Shown here piece by piece: positions 37,220 to 46,961 of a DNA stretch of 64,000 bases (position 1 is its first letter; each line of letters opens with the position of its first letter). The position numbers were made by a program, and so were the translations under genes. Source of the DNA: Williamwhitmania sp. (GTDB lineage Bacteria > Bacteroidota > Bacteroidia > Bacteroidales > Williamwhitmaniaceae). Where the stretch lies: the NCBI GenBank assembly GCA_035529935.1, contig DATKVT010000169.1:38845-102844 (forward strand), read 5' to 3'. A model generated the notes under the pieces. The model had not been told where the DNA came from. It searched no databases and worked only from the letters and a program-made list of their open reading frames with translations.

Positions 37220-38350
37220 TTAATTCGTCAATGACTTGTTAATTAAATTTATATCGCCAGTGAATACTCCTTTAATTGTAGAAACCCATAGAGTACCTTC
37301 AGCATCTTCAAACAAGTAGAATACACGGTCATTGGTTATTCCCTCCTTCATCCCAAACTTATGCCATTTGCCTAGTTTGTAATACGATAGCCCAAGTCGG
37401 CTCCTTTCCTTTAAACTTCCACCACACCAAATTCCGCCGAACCTATCGGCAAGCAAACAATCAACAGAATACTTTCCAATTTCAGGGAAAGAATAAGTAT
37501 GAAATTGCCCATTGTTCAACATTGTTATTCCGCCAGATTGATTATCGTAATAACCGCCAAACCACATTCGGCCAAGATAATCCTCCACAATTGTCCCAAC
37601 GCAGTTGTCAACTAAACCATCATTCATGGTATAGGTGTGCCACTTTAGGCCATCATAAACACTAATACCTTGGTTGTCAAATTTTCCACCAGCCCAAATG
37701 TAGTTGCGGGTATCTTCATACAGGATAGTCGCCTCCGGTATTATATAAGCATCTTCAAACCCATGAAATCGTCCTTCGGAGTACTGACAAATTCCCGATT
37801 CGGTGGCGATCCAAATTCGACTGTCTCTATCTACCAAAATATCATTAATCTTAATGTCGGGCAAGCCATAATTTTCACCAATTGTAGTCCAGCCGGTATC
37901 GTTTTTCTGCAATATTCCGCCAAAGGTTGCCACCCATATTTCATTTTTCGGAATTTCGCAAATCTTGTTTATAACTGGAAATGCAGAGTAGTTTTTTATC
38001 GACCAGGTTGTCCATTTTGAATGCCTATAGTTTGCGAGAACAATGGCATTGGATTGTTGAGATGAAATGCCACCCACCCAAATAGATCCATCCGTGGCTA
38101 CCATTACTTTTTGATATGTAGCCACCGGTAAACCATCGTCCGTTGTGAAAAACTTTACCTCGCTACCCTTCTCCATTACGACCCCTCCTTGGCCATATCC
38201 ATCGCCTGTTGCAAACCAGAGCACGGAGTCGGTAGTTTCACAAGCAGAAAATACGAGAAATTTAAAGGCGGTTTCTGGTTTAAATAAATTCTGAGCAAAC
38301 CCTGATCTGAAAGAAAATAAAAATAAAGTAAGAAGGTAAAAGCGATACAT
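37220..38350 (-). CDS. Secreted two-component-type beta-propeller protein
   Basis: A 376-residue protein with a signal peptide (FYLLTLFLFSFRSGFAQ). The rest is a run of Reg_prop-like blades, each with a pattern such as DGSIWVGGIS, KNEIWVATFGGI, DSRIWIATESGI, LGRMWFGGYYD, FGGIWCGG and EGTLWVSTIKGV. These propellers form the periplasmic sensor of hybrid two-component systems, but here no membrane helix, Y_Y_Y domain or kinase is attached. It begins two bases after the SpoIIE-type phosphatase gene, so it may sense in the periplasm for that phosphatase; this is inference. Confidence 0.85.
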   Translation of the reverse strand: MYRFYLLTLFLFSFRSGFAQNLFKPETAFKFLVFSACETTDSVLWFATGDGYGQGGVVMEKGSEVKFFTTDDGLPVATYQKVMVATDGSIWVGGISSQQSNAIVLANYRHSKWTTWSIKNYSAFPVINKICEIPKNEIWVATFGGILQKNDTGWTTIGENYGLPDIKINDILVDRDSRIWIATESGICQYSEGRFHGFEDAYIIPEATILYEDTRNYIWAGGKFDNQGISVYDGLKWHTYTMNDGLVDNCVGTIVEDYLGRMWFGGYYDNQSGGITMLNNGQFHTYSFPEIGKYSVDCLLADRFGGIWCGGSLKERSRLGLSYYKLGKWHKFGMKEGITNDRVFYLFEDAEGTLWVSTIKGVFTGDINLINKSLTN

Positions 38351-38352
38351 AC

Positions 38353-40593
38353 CTACAGTTTTATACCAACCACTAATATATCGTCTATCTGCTCGTTGCT
38401 ACCTTTCCATTGTAGAAAAACATCCTCGAGTAATGCTGGTTGATCATAAATCTTAGAATTACTAATATCGAGCAATGTGTTTACGAAGTTTTGACGCATA
38501 AATTTTTTTCTATTCGCCCCGCCAAACTGGTCGATAAAGCCATCGGAAAAAAGGTAAATGATATCATTCGATTTCAGCTGAACCTGATGACTCGTGAAGT
38601 GTCTATTCAGTTTTCTGATAGAAATGCCAATTGAACAAGAATCCGGTTTGATCTCAAATGTTTTCCCGTCTCTTATATAAACAAGGGGGCTTAATGCGCC
38701 ACTATATTCGAGCATTAAGGTTGTGGTGTCGAGCGAACAAAAAGCAATATCCATTCCATCCTTAAGAACAAGGTCCTCTTCATCCTTCCGTAATGAAACA
38801 CGTATTTGGTCATTCAGGTATTCCAAAATGTCAGCCGGCCGAGTAATGCCATTTTCATTCACGGCACGATTAATCAGGTCATAGCCAACAATACTCATAA
38901 ATGCACCAGGTACGCCATGGCCTGTGCAGTCAGCTACCGCAAAAAGAATTTTATTATCACGCCGACCAAACCAATAAAAGTCTCCGGATACGATATCTTT
39001 GGGTTTAAGGTATATAAACGACTGCTTGAATAGTTCGGTGATTACCTTGGCCGGAGGAAGAATTGCCTTTTGTATTTGCTCAGCATATTTTATACTATCG
39101 GTAATCTTGTTTATGTAGTCCTCAATTATACGATACGCCTCCTCAAGGTGCTTGTTTTTCTGACTGATACTGTTCCTTTGCTTTTCAATCTCCTCCTTTT
39201 GTGCAAGAGTTTCCTCTTTCTGCATACTGAGCGCAAGGTTGATTTCTTCTATCTCCTGCTTTTGTCCTTGCAGCCTAAGTGCAGCACGTCGTTTGATTCT
39301 GAAGGCATTATAGACCAACGTGACAAGAAGAAGCGCCATAACAATTCCAACAATCAGACTAACTGTAATAACCCCCTGGCGCTTTATCTCCTTGTCCTGA
39401 ATTTCCTGATTTTTCCGTAAGAGCTGATTTTCCTTTTCTGCCTTCTCTGTTTTATAAAGTGTTTGAAGCAGCGTTATACTCCTTTGCGCTTTTTCGTTGA
39501 GGATTGAATCCTTATAAAACATTGCCGTGTGAAAATAGCGTAGCGCTTTGACTGGGTCTTGGCGTTTTTCTTCTAGCACCGACAACAACTGGTAGACCTG
39601 CTGCAATTCCCACTTCGCGCCAATATCACGAGCCTTTCTCTGTCCCTCAAACAGAGAAAGAGATGCCTGATCGAGGTACCCAAGGGCAAGTTTTGCTTTG
39701 CCAATGTTAATGTAGCTATCCGCTATAAACTTCTTATCGCTCAAAATTTTGTCAATGGACAGTGCTTTTTGATAATAATCGAGTGCAGTAAGGTAGTCAC
39801 CAACGTTAAAGTATGTATTTCCAACACCATTGTAACATATAGCCAAGCCTTTTAGGCTGTTAATGCTCTTATTTATCTTTAAAGATTCAAAATAGTAGGA
39901 ACGTGCGGATTTTTGATCACCCTTATATTCATATACCTCACCTATATTATTCAGGTTTATTGCAATACCAAGTTGGTTATTTTCACTTTTGGCGATTTTC
40001 AATGCTCGAACAAACATTTCTAGGGCACCCTCGTAGTTCTTGTTAAGGTTGTAAATGTTTCCAAGGCTATTTAACGAAATAGAAATACTATACTGATCAC
40101 CGACCTCTTCAGCATAGTTGAGTGCTTTGTGGTGGTAAAAAGCGCCTAATGAAAATTCATCCATTCGACGATATACAACTCCAATATTATTGTAAATTTT
40201 TGCTAAAAGGTGTTTATCCTGAAGCCGTTCAGCTATTTCCAATGCTTTATTATGAAAATCCAAAGCATTATCGTAACTTGAAATATCACGGTAGTAAACG
40301 CCATAAAGATCATAAGCATACGCTGTGAGAACGGGGTTTTTAATTTTTTTTGCAGTATTAATAGCCTCTTGCAGATAGAGACGTACATCACCAAATTGCT
40401 GTGGTGTCTTAATAAGTTTTTCAGAAATTTTGAGAAGAAGTTGCACCTTTGTGCTATCATCGTTGGGCGAAAGCGAAAGCTGCATATAGAGAGAATCAAT
40501 CTCTTTAATGGGTTCCGCCGAATACAATCTACCTACACCTAAATAAAAAGTGCAAAAAATAGTATAGATAATTAGTTTTGTAGTGATTTTCAT
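38353..40593 (-). CDS. TPR sensor protein with SpoIIE/PP2C phosphatase domain
   Basis: A 746-residue protein. I chose the ATG at 40593, which starts a signal/anchor segment (KITTKLIIYTIFCTFYLGVG); the earlier frame start adds 15 unlikely residues. About residues 55-350 are TPR repeats (AYDLYGVYYRDISSYDNALDFHNKAL and similar), expected in the periplasm. One transmembrane helix follows near 408-428, then a coiled coil, then a SpoIIE-like PP2C domain (about 510-746) with KDIVSGDFYWF, the metal-binding VADCTGHGVPGAFMS (near 553), LFSDGFIDQFGG and QIDDILVVG. It should dephosphorylate an anti-anti-sigma-like partner, but no STAS gene is nearby. An RsbW-like ATPase lies at 54875. Confidence 0.9.
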   Translation of the reverse strand: MKITTKLIIYTIFCTFYLGVGRLYSAEPIKEIDSLYMQLSLSPNDDSTKVQLLLKISEKLIKTPQQFGDVRLYLQEAINTAKKIKNPVLTAYAYDLYGVYYRDISSYDNALDFHNKALEIAERLQDKHLLAKIYNNIGVVYRRMDEFSLGAFYHHKALNYAEEVGDQYSISISLNSLGNIYNLNKNYEGALEMFVRALKIAKSENNQLGIAINLNNIGEVYEYKGDQKSARSYYFESLKINKSINSLKGLAICYNGVGNTYFNVGDYLTALDYYQKALSIDKILSDKKFIADSYINIGKAKLALGYLDQASLSLFEGQRKARDIGAKWELQQVYQLLSVLEEKRQDPVKALRYFHTAMFYKDSILNEKAQRSITLLQTLYKTEKAEKENQLLRKNQEIQDKEIKRQGVITVSLIVGIVMALLLVTLVYNAFRIKRRAALRLQGQKQEIEEINLALSMQKEETLAQKEEIEKQRNSISQKNKHLEEAYRIIEDYINKITDSIKYAEQIQKAILPPAKVITELFKQSFIYLKPKDIVSGDFYWFGRRDNKILFAVADCTGHGVPGAFMSIVGYDLINRAVNENGITRPADILEYLNDQIRVSLRKDEEDLVLKDGMDIAFCSLDTTTLMLEYSGALSPLVYIRDGKTFEIKPDSCSIGISIRKLNRHFTSHQVQLKSNDIIYLFSDGFIDQFGGANRKKFMRQNFVNTLLDISNSKIYDQPALLEDVFLQWKGSNEQIDDILVVGIKL
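40573..40580 (+). promoter_or_regulatory. Bacteroidetes -7 promoter element before the AsmA gene
   Basis: TAGTTTTG, an exact TAnnTTTG match, inside the first codons of the divergent SpoIIE gene and 57 bases before the chosen AsmA ATG. Confidence 0.4.
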
Positions 40594-40637
40594 GGGTGAT
40601 TTTACACAACTTGCAAGATAATAACTTTTACAGTCCA

Positions 40638-43256
40638 ATGCGTGAAAATAAACAGTTTTCGTTAAGGATGCTGCCTGCTTCTACCTGGCGAGCGTTTCAG
40701 AATATTCTCAAATGGGCAATTCCTTCAATAATTGCATTTATTACCATACTTATCTTGCTTGGTGCAATTTTTCAACAAAGAGTTATCATCTGGGTAACCA
40801 ACAATATCAAGAATGAAATTGCGATTCCAGTTAATGTGGCCAATATAAAATTTTCACTAATTGAAAACTTTCCCAATGCCTCAGCAATACTAAGTGATTT
40901 TGTAGCCTATTATCCTGACGTTTCTCACCCCGATACTCTAATAAGTGTCAATAAAATTTACCTGAATATAAATATCCTTTCGCTGCTAAAAGGAACGGTT
41001 TCAATTCGTAGTATCGATCTCAAAACAGGAAGTGCAAACTATATCGAAAACGCAAACGGCTCGGCGCCCTCGATTAAAATATGGAAAAGCAAGCTGTCCA
41101 TTTCCAACACCCCTTTTAGCATAAGAAGCATATATGTAAAATCACTCGCTCTACGATATTGGAGAACGGGGGACGAAGCAAAAAAAGTCATTTTTGTTGA
41201 TAAACTCAACTTCCACGGAGACGTGCTAAGTGACAGAATTCGGGGAAATGCAACCATCGGCATAACTGATTGTCACGTTGATTCAGGTTTTATAGATCAG
41301 GCAATTGACAACTCGGCAAAAATAAAACTCACCGGCGAGTATGTGTATCTTCAAGGTATATCGCTGAAAAATATAACCGTCATAACGACCAAAATAGAGG
41401 CACGTGGAACTCTTACTGTTCAAAACAAAGAAGGTAAAAACAGAGGTAAGTTTCAGTTCATAGTGCAAAAAACAGATCCGAAATTTATCCAACGCTTGGT
41501 CGGAATAAACAAGCTAAGTATCGGCACCCTCGGGCAGCAAAAGATAACCTTCAACGGAAATATTTTCGGACCCGGCCTCACCGATCTTCATTTTGTTGCC
41601 AATTGGGAAATACATGGTGGCATCATTAACATTAGCAACGATTTAACGATTAATAATATATCTTACAATGCCTATTTTGAAGGTAAAATTAATCACAATA
41701 TTATTCATCCGCTGAAGATTACTTGTGATGACCTAATTTTCAACTTAAATGGAAAGTCTATTATTGGGAAGTTCTCTATTATTCCTCCAACTAAAACGGT
41801 TACCATAACTTCTCAGGGAGATATTTCACCCGCCATCCTAGCGCGTATACTTCATATTAACTCGCCTAATTTTTCAGGAGACAATATTAATTTTTCACTT
41901 TCATTAATATCAGATAATTTATTAATTAGTAAAGTAGTATATTCTGATCTGAATATAAAAGGATCAATAGATCTTAATAAACTAAATCTCCAATTAAATC
42001 ATTTTAATCTGCATGATATTTCTGGCCGATTGGAAATTGGAGATACTCTATCGTTTAAAAATCTAAGCATTGACGGTGATTTAGGCAAGCTTAACCTTGA
42101 CGGAATTATACCACACTGGAAACAATCCTTTCTATCTTCGACAAACCGCTCGCCGATTGAAATTATAGGAAGTGTGAAAAGTCCGCTACTCAACCTTGAC
42201 CTCCCATCGTGGGGAATTAGCCAGGACAACAACAACACAATACCCGTCGAAGACACATTGGGAACCCCCCTGAAAATTGGACAGATAAAGCTGGACTTTT
42301 TTGCCAACAATTTTATTATTTACCGACTTAGGGGTGATAATGCTCGAGGAACCTTAACCTATATTCCAGGAGAGTTATTTTCCATTGCTAACACATCGCT
42401 GAATTCGTTTGGTGGACAAATAAATTTTTCACTTGTAAATAGGCTAAAGGCGAAAACTACTCCTATATCTATTGAGGGGAATATCGAAAAGGTTGATATC
42501 GATAGTCTCTTTAACGCCTTCAACAATTTTAACCAAAAGTTTATAACATCTGAAAACATTTCGGGAAAGATCACGCTTGATTTTCATCTGTTGGGGGAAA
42601 TGCAAAAGGGTACCTTGCTTAACGACAGCCTTCACTGCATAACCAATTTAGCTATTGAGAATGGTGTTTTGAAACATTTTGAACCGCTAAAAAAACTATC
42701 TAAATTTATTAGCCTAAAGGAATTGGAGACCATAAAATTTCAAAAGCTTACAAACGCCATTCACATTGATAAAGGAATAATTACAATTCCAAAAATGTAT
42801 GTTGAAAATAGTGCCCTCAACCTGAGTGTTTCTGGCACGCACGAACTTAGGGGCACCTTTGATTACCGGCTACAACTTAGGCTGAGCGACGTGCTGTGGC
42901 GTAAAAAAAAGGAATCGTCCACTTTTCGTCCAGACTTAGGAATTGTTGAGCAAAAAGAAACGAGTGGTGGTTCCGTTTATTTAAGGCTTTTTGGAAATAT
43001 CGACAGCTACAAAGTTGTCTACGACAAGAAAATGGCAATAGAATTGCTCAGCAACAAGCTGAAGGACGAAGGGGCTGAACTTATTAATATTTTCAAGTCC
43101 AATAAAAAGACTACTAAACAAGAGTCACAAAGCAAGAAGAACAGCAAATTTGTGATCAAAGAGGAGATAACCAACCCAAATCAAAATGTGGAAAGCGATA
43201 CCTCGCAAGCTGCTCCCCTAAAGAAAAATTCCGGGTTTAAAATTGACTGGGACTAA
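40638..43256 (+). CDS. AsmA-like envelope protein
   Basis: An 872-residue protein anchored by one N-terminal helix (SIIAFITILILLGAIF). I chose the ATG at 40638; an earlier in-frame GTG at 40596 is possible. The remainder is a long periplasmic beta-rich groove with AsmA-type patterns: the opening NVANIKFSLIENFPNASAILSDFVAYYP, the middle GTLTYIPGELFSIANTSLNSFGGQINFSLV, and the late GVLKHFEPLKKLSKFISLKELETIKFQ. AsmA-like proteins bridge inner and outer membranes and are proposed to carry phospholipids. A polar, Lys/Ser-rich tail of about 60 residues follows. The downstream histidine kinase is in the same unit. Confidence 0.85.
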   Translation: MRENKQFSLRMLPASTWRAFQNILKWAIPSIIAFITILILLGAIFQQRVIIWVTNNIKNEIAIPVNVANIKFSLIENFPNASAILSDFVAYYPDVSHPDTLISVNKIYLNINILSLLKGTVSIRSIDLKTGSANYIENANGSAPSIKIWKSKLSISNTPFSIRSIYVKSLALRYWRTGDEAKKVIFVDKLNFHGDVLSDRIRGNATIGITDCHVDSGFIDQAIDNSAKIKLTGEYVYLQGISLKNITVITTKIEARGTLTVQNKEGKNRGKFQFIVQKTDPKFIQRLVGINKLSIGTLGQQKITFNGNIFGPGLTDLHFVANWEIHGGIINISNDLTINNISYNAYFEGKINHNIIHPLKITCDDLIFNLNGKSIIGKFSIIPPTKTVTITSQGDISPAILARILHINSPNFSGDNINFSLSLISDNLLISKVVYSDLNIKGSIDLNKLNLQLNHFNLHDISGRLEIGDTLSFKNLSIDGDLGKLNLDGIIPHWKQSFLSSTNRSPIEIIGSVKSPLLNLDLPSWGISQDNNNTIPVEDTLGTPLKIGQIKLDFFANNFIIYRLRGDNARGTLTYIPGELFSIANTSLNSFGGQINFSLVNRLKAKTTPISIEGNIEKVDIDSLFNAFNNFNQKFITSENISGKITLDFHLLGEMQKGTLLNDSLHCITNLAIENGVLKHFEPLKKLSKFISLKELETIKFQKLTNAIHIDKGIITIPKMYVENSALNLSVSGTHELRGTFDYRLQLRLSDVLWRKKKESSTFRPDLGIVEQKETSGGSVYLRLFGNIDSYKVVYDKKMAIELLSNKLKDEGAELINIFKSNKKTTKQESQSKKNSKFVIKEEITNPNQNVESDTSQAAPLKKNSGFKIDWD

Positions 43257-43322
43257 ACTTGCACCGGATGATAATATGTGGGGATTATTTTCGTTATTGT
43301 TTTTCACAACAATAAATGGCCC

Positions 43323-44480
43323 ATGATAAAATTTTACAGCAAAAAGTTTAGAATAAAGATATTAATCCTGTTCGTTCTCACAATTATAGCCATATCTTCT
43401 TTATGGGTTACCCGCGATCTTGTTCACAGTTTAGCCGTTGAAGAAAAAAAGAAAATTGATTTATGGGCGGCGGCCACAGAAGAACTAGCAAATCAGCAGG
43501 GGGAAGAGAATATGGACTTTTCTTTTGTATTCCGTGTACTGGAGGAAAACAACACCGTTCCAGTAGTGCTTACCACTCAAAAACGAGAAATTGTAGCATT
43601 TCGAAATGTTGATTCAGCAAAAATTTCCACCCCCAAGCGCGCGAAACAGCTGCTGGACATCATGGAAAAAAATCACAAGCCTATTGTTGTTAATTTGCCA
43701 AACAATGAAATAAATTTGGTTTTTTATGAAGATTCAAATATCCTAAAGAAACTTTATTACTTTCCAATTGTTCTGCTGTCCGTCTTGTTTCTATTTATTC
43801 TAGCTGCCTACATTGCCTTTTCCTCAATCCGAAATTCTGAGCAAAACCTTGTGTGGGTAGGTTTGGCAAAAGAAACAGCACATCAACTTGGAACTCCTAC
43901 TTCCTCTCTCCTCGCATGGCTTGAAGTTCTTAAAAATCAGGATATTCCGCCAGCATATCTTGATGAACTCGAAAAAGATATTCATCGACTAGAAAAAATA
44001 ACCGACAGGTTTTCAAAAATCGGCTCAGCACCTTCACTAAAACCTGTTAACCTAGTAGAACAAATCAACCAAATTATCAGCTATTTAGATAAAAGAGTCT
44101 CAAGTAATATTACGTTTATTAAAGAATATAACGCTCACGATGAGATATATATAAATATTAACGATTCCTTGTTTGAGTGGGTTATTGAGAATATTGTAAA
44201 AAATGCAATTGATGCTATGCAAGGAAAAGGAACCATTTCCTTTAAGGTGAGGGACGATATTCAGGTGGCCTATGTTGACATTACCGACCAGGGGAAAGGA
44301 ATACCCAAAAAAATAGCGAAGACCATTTTCAAGCCTGGCTTTACCACTAAGGTTAGAGGCTGGGGGTTGGGGCTTTCATTATCGAAGCGCATAATTGAGG
44401 ATTATCACAAGGGGAAAATTTTTGTTCTCAACTCTGATGCAGTAAGGGGCACCACATTTCGCATTGTTCTTAAAAAATAG
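43323..44480 (+). CDS. Sensor histidine kinase, orphan
   Basis: A 385-residue membrane kinase. I chose the ATG at 43323; an upstream in-frame GTG at 43278 would add 15 residues. TM1 (about 11-29) and TM2 (about 146-166) enclose a periplasmic sensor of about 115 residues. The phosphoacceptor is H187 in the variant H-box AKETAHQLGTPTSSLLAW, a form common in short Bacteroidetes kinases. The ATPase domain shows ENIVKNAIDAMQGKG, DQGKGIPKK, FKPGFTTK and GWGLGLSLSKR. No HAMP or PAS domain and no adjacent response regulator are seen. It follows the AsmA-like gene and may report on envelope state. Confidence 0.9.
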   Translation: MIKFYSKKFRIKILILFVLTIIAISSLWVTRDLVHSLAVEEKKKIDLWAAATEELANQQGEENMDFSFVFRVLEENNTVPVVLTTQKREIVAFRNVDSAKISTPKRAKQLLDIMEKNHKPIVVNLPNNEINLVFYEDSNILKKLYYFPIVLLSVLFLFILAAYIAFSSIRNSEQNLVWVGLAKETAHQLGTPTSSLLAWLEVLKNQDIPPAYLDELEKDIHRLEKITDRFSKIGSAPSLKPVNLVEQINQIISYLDKRVSSNITFIKEYNAHDEIYININDSLFEWVIENIVKNAIDAMQGKGTISFKVRDDIQVAYVDITDQGKGIPKKIAKTIFKPGFTTKVRGWGLGLSLSKRIIEDYHKGKIFVLNSDAVRGTTFRIVLKK

Positions 44481-44500
44481 TTCGCTACGACATACCAAAA

Positions 44501-44535
44501 CAAAAGCGGAGTACCCTAAGAGCACTCCGCTTTTG
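44501..44535. terminator. Bidirectional terminator between convergent genes
   Basis: A perfect 12-bp stem CAAAAGCGGAGT/ACTCCGCTTTTG with an 11-base loop, between the plus-strand kinase (stop 44480) and the minus-strand S41 protease (stop 44554). Both arms end in A/T runs. Confidence 0.88.
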
Positions 44536-44553
44536 TTGCTATATAAAATCAAA

Positions 44554-46209
44554 TTACTTGTTTAAAAGCTTCTTGTAACGAGCAGTATCATCAACAATTG
44601 CGATCGATTTAGAAAGTTGGCTATCGAACTTGAAAATTGCAGGATAGGTTCCCTTCTGGAAATAATATCTCCGAACAATTTCGTCGGTTAAGAAGTAGGC
44701 AAAATCTTCACGGTTTTCCTTAACTAGCTCGGGAATTCCACGTGAAATATCCTCGCGCAGGTTGCGAACCTTACCATCGAGCACAGCCCCATTTTTATCT
44801 TTTTTTACCAGTGAATCGAGCCGATCTAATAGTGCCTCCTGTTCTGTTTTATAGGTAAAACCGCTTTTAACCAAATATTGAATAAAGCCATTAATAAGGG
44901 TATCGCTAACAACAAAATTTGCTGGAGCTGGTATTGAAGAATGAGAGCGATAGTAAATATTCGCAAAATCGAAAAACCGATTCTCGGAATAGGCCTTAAC
45001 ACAGACACGGCTCAGCGTGTCTGAACTAAGTGCAACATCAGGTGAAATTCCACCCCCATTGTACACCGTTCTGCCATCTCTAGTTTTAAATGCACGTATC
45101 AAAGAATCTGGAATATGCCCAACGCTTCCATCTGGATTACGATGTGAGTAATCAATTGCCTGAATACACCTGCCGCTTGGAATATAGTACTTGGCCGTGG
45201 TGACTTTCAACTGACCGCCATAACTTAACTTCCGTGTTGTTTGTACCAATCCCTTTCCAAATGTTTTAGTCCCAACAATAACGGCCCTATCCATATCTTG
45301 AAGTGATCCCGACACAATTTCACTTGCAGAAGCGCTGCTGCTATTAACAAGTAGCACTAGCGGCATTAGTGTATCAATTGGTTGATCGTTAGTTATATAC
45401 TTTGTGTCAAATTGGGTCGCTTTACCGTGAGTAAAAACCACAAGTTGATTTTTAGGAACAAAGAAATTTACGATTTTCACCGCTTCATCAAGAATCCCAC
45501 CGGGATTTCCGCGAAGGTCTAGAATTAACTTCTTTGCACCCTGGCTACGTAAATCCAGAATAGCAGCCCTTAACTCGTCCGAACACCCAACCGTAAAGCT
45601 AGATAAACGGGCATAGCCAACCCCCTGCTGAACTATGCCATAATAAGGCACGCTCGGCATTTTAATTCTTTCGCGAACAACATTCTTGGTGAATACTGAG
45701 TCGGAATAGTCATCGCGCAAGGTTAATTTAACTACTGAACCTGGATCGCCTTTTAAGTGACTACTAATCGCCTCCACCTCCATCTTCTCAACAGGAGTTC
45801 CGTCGATGCTGGTAATTACATCGCCCACCCTAATTCCTGATTTCTGCGCAGGTGATCCTTCATAAATTTCCATAATTTGAGCCCCCTTACCATTCTTTCT
45901 AATCAACGCACCAATTCCGCCATACTTACCAGTAGTAAGAAAATCAAAGTCGGCTTTCTCTGATTCGGGGATATATTCAGTATAGGGGTCTAATGATGCC
46001 AGCATAGCATTAATGCCAGTTGTCACCAACTTTTCAGGATCAATATTATCCACGTAAAAGATATCTAGCTCCCGAAAGAGCGTAAAAAAGATATCCAAAC
46101 TTTTCGACATTTTGAAATCATCGGAAGTGAAGGCAACTGTTCCAAACATTGTTAATCCAACAATGATGGTGATGGAGCTGGCAACGAGAATTTTTTTCAA
46201 ACGGTTCAT
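44554..46209 (-). CDS. S41 carboxyl-terminal processing protease (CtpA/Prc-like)
   Basis: A 551-residue periplasmic protease with an N-terminal signal/anchor (ILVASSITIIVGLTMFGTVAF). A PDZ domain covers about 90-170 (GGIGALIRKNGKGAQIMEIYEGSPAQKSGIRVGD). The catalytic core has the Ser-Lys dyad S296 in NSSSASASEIVSG and K319 in TKTFGKGLVQ, and the segment LILDLRGNPGG before it. A C-terminal about 150-residue helical region is present. It trims or degrades periplasmic proteins from their C-termini. It lies 117 bases after yidD. Confidence 0.94.
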   Translation of the reverse strand: MNRLKKILVASSITIIVGLTMFGTVAFTSDDFKMSKSLDIFFTLFRELDIFYVDNIDPEKLVTTGINAMLASLDPYTEYIPESEKADFDFLTTGKYGGIGALIRKNGKGAQIMEIYEGSPAQKSGIRVGDVITSIDGTPVEKMEVEAISSHLKGDPGSVVKLTLRDDYSDSVFTKNVVRERIKMPSVPYYGIVQQGVGYARLSSFTVGCSDELRAAILDLRSQGAKKLILDLRGNPGGILDEAVKIVNFFVPKNQLVVFTHGKATQFDTKYITNDQPIDTLMPLVLLVNSSSASASEIVSGSLQDMDRAVIVGTKTFGKGLVQTTRKLSYGGQLKVTTAKYYIPSGRCIQAIDYSHRNPDGSVGHIPDSLIRAFKTRDGRTVYNGGGISPDVALSSDTLSRVCVKAYSENRFFDFANIYYRSHSSIPAPANFVVSDTLINGFIQYLVKSGFTYKTEQEALLDRLDSLVKKDKNGAVLDGKVRNLREDISRGIPELVKENREDFAYFLTDEIVRRYYFQKGTYPAIFKFDSQLSKSIAIVDDTARYKKLLNK

Positions 46210-46326
46210 CAGAAAATATTTTTAAGTTCATCTATGATTCTGTTCCATTAAAGAAATTTTTCAAAATTCTAAGCGACGAAAAACCTATCAGCAAGGAGTA
46301 AAGAAAAATTAAATTTCTGGCGGAAA

Positions 46327-46548
46327 CTAAGGTACCGGATCATAACCATGTCCGCCCCACGGATTACATGATACAATTCGTTTTAACGACAACCACAAGC
46401 CCTTTAATGGTCCATGTTTGCGTAGCGCTTCAATAGAATAGGCAGAGCAAGTTGGCGTATACCTACACACAGGAGGTAAATAGGGGGAAATAGCAAGCTG
46501 GTAAAACCTAATGGGTAATATCAGAAGGGCAATCAATAATCTTCTCAT
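46327..46548 (-). CDS. yidD: Membrane protein insertion efficiency factor YidD
   Basis: A 73-residue peripheral membrane protein of the normal size. The signature is complete: [34 protein letters not shown], then [24 protein letters not shown]. It assists YidC-mediated insertion. It starts inside the 3' end of rnpA, overlapping by 41 bases in another frame, a coupling often seen for this pair. Confidence 0.96.
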   Translation of the reverse strand: MRRLLIALLILPIRFYQLAISPYLPPVCRYTPTCSAYSIEALRKHGPLKGLWLSLKRIVSCNPWGGHGYDPVP

Positions 46549-46933
46549 TTTTAATCCTTTTTACCATATCTTCTAATAAATGTTGGATGGACGAGGATAT
46601 CTCAGAAAAACTTAATTCCTCAGAGCCGGCATATATAAGCATAAATGTAACCTTTTTGTTCATTTGCTCCAATTCATCATAAATGCGGGGCTTAATCAGG
46701 CGATAGGCCTCTCTCATGCGTCGTTTGAGCAGATTGCGTTTAACCGCTCGTTTAAAGCGCTTTTTGGGCACAGAAAATGCAACTTGAGCCCAATCTGGAA
46801 TAGAGTTTTCTTCAACAACAATATAAACCAGCCTAACCGGGAAGATAAATAGAGATTTGCCTCTTGAGAAAAGGCTCAGAATTGCTTTTTCACTCGTTAA
46901 TCGTTCTTGTTTAGATAAGGAATATAGCTTCAT
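46508..46933 (-). CDS. rnpA: Ribonuclease P protein component
   Basis: A 141-residue basic protein. I chose the ATG at 46933 ([18 protein letters not shown]), since the upstream extension overlaps hemD and does not resemble the family. The RNR motif is [22 protein letters not shown], which contacts the P RNA, and FSVPKKRF is the usual beta-strand before it. It binds 5' leaders of pre-tRNAs as part of RNase P. The P RNA gene is not in the window. The neighbour rpmH, present in many genomes, is absent here. Confidence 0.94.
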   Translation of the reverse strand: MKLYSLSKQERLTSEKAILSLFSRGKSLFIFPVRLVYIVVEENSIPDWAQVAFSVPKKRFKRAVKRNLLKRRMREAYRLIKPRIYDELEQMNKKVTFMLIYAGSEELSFSEISSSIQHLLEDMVKRIKNEKIIDCPSDITH

Positions 46934-46961
46934 AAAAAATGGGGGAACAATTCCCCCTGCG

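Noticed and set aside
44734..44749. A parS-like sequence AATTCCACGTGAAATA
   Set aside because: It differs from the consensus at three outer positions, is not a full palindrome, and lies inside the S41 protease gene where codons explain it.
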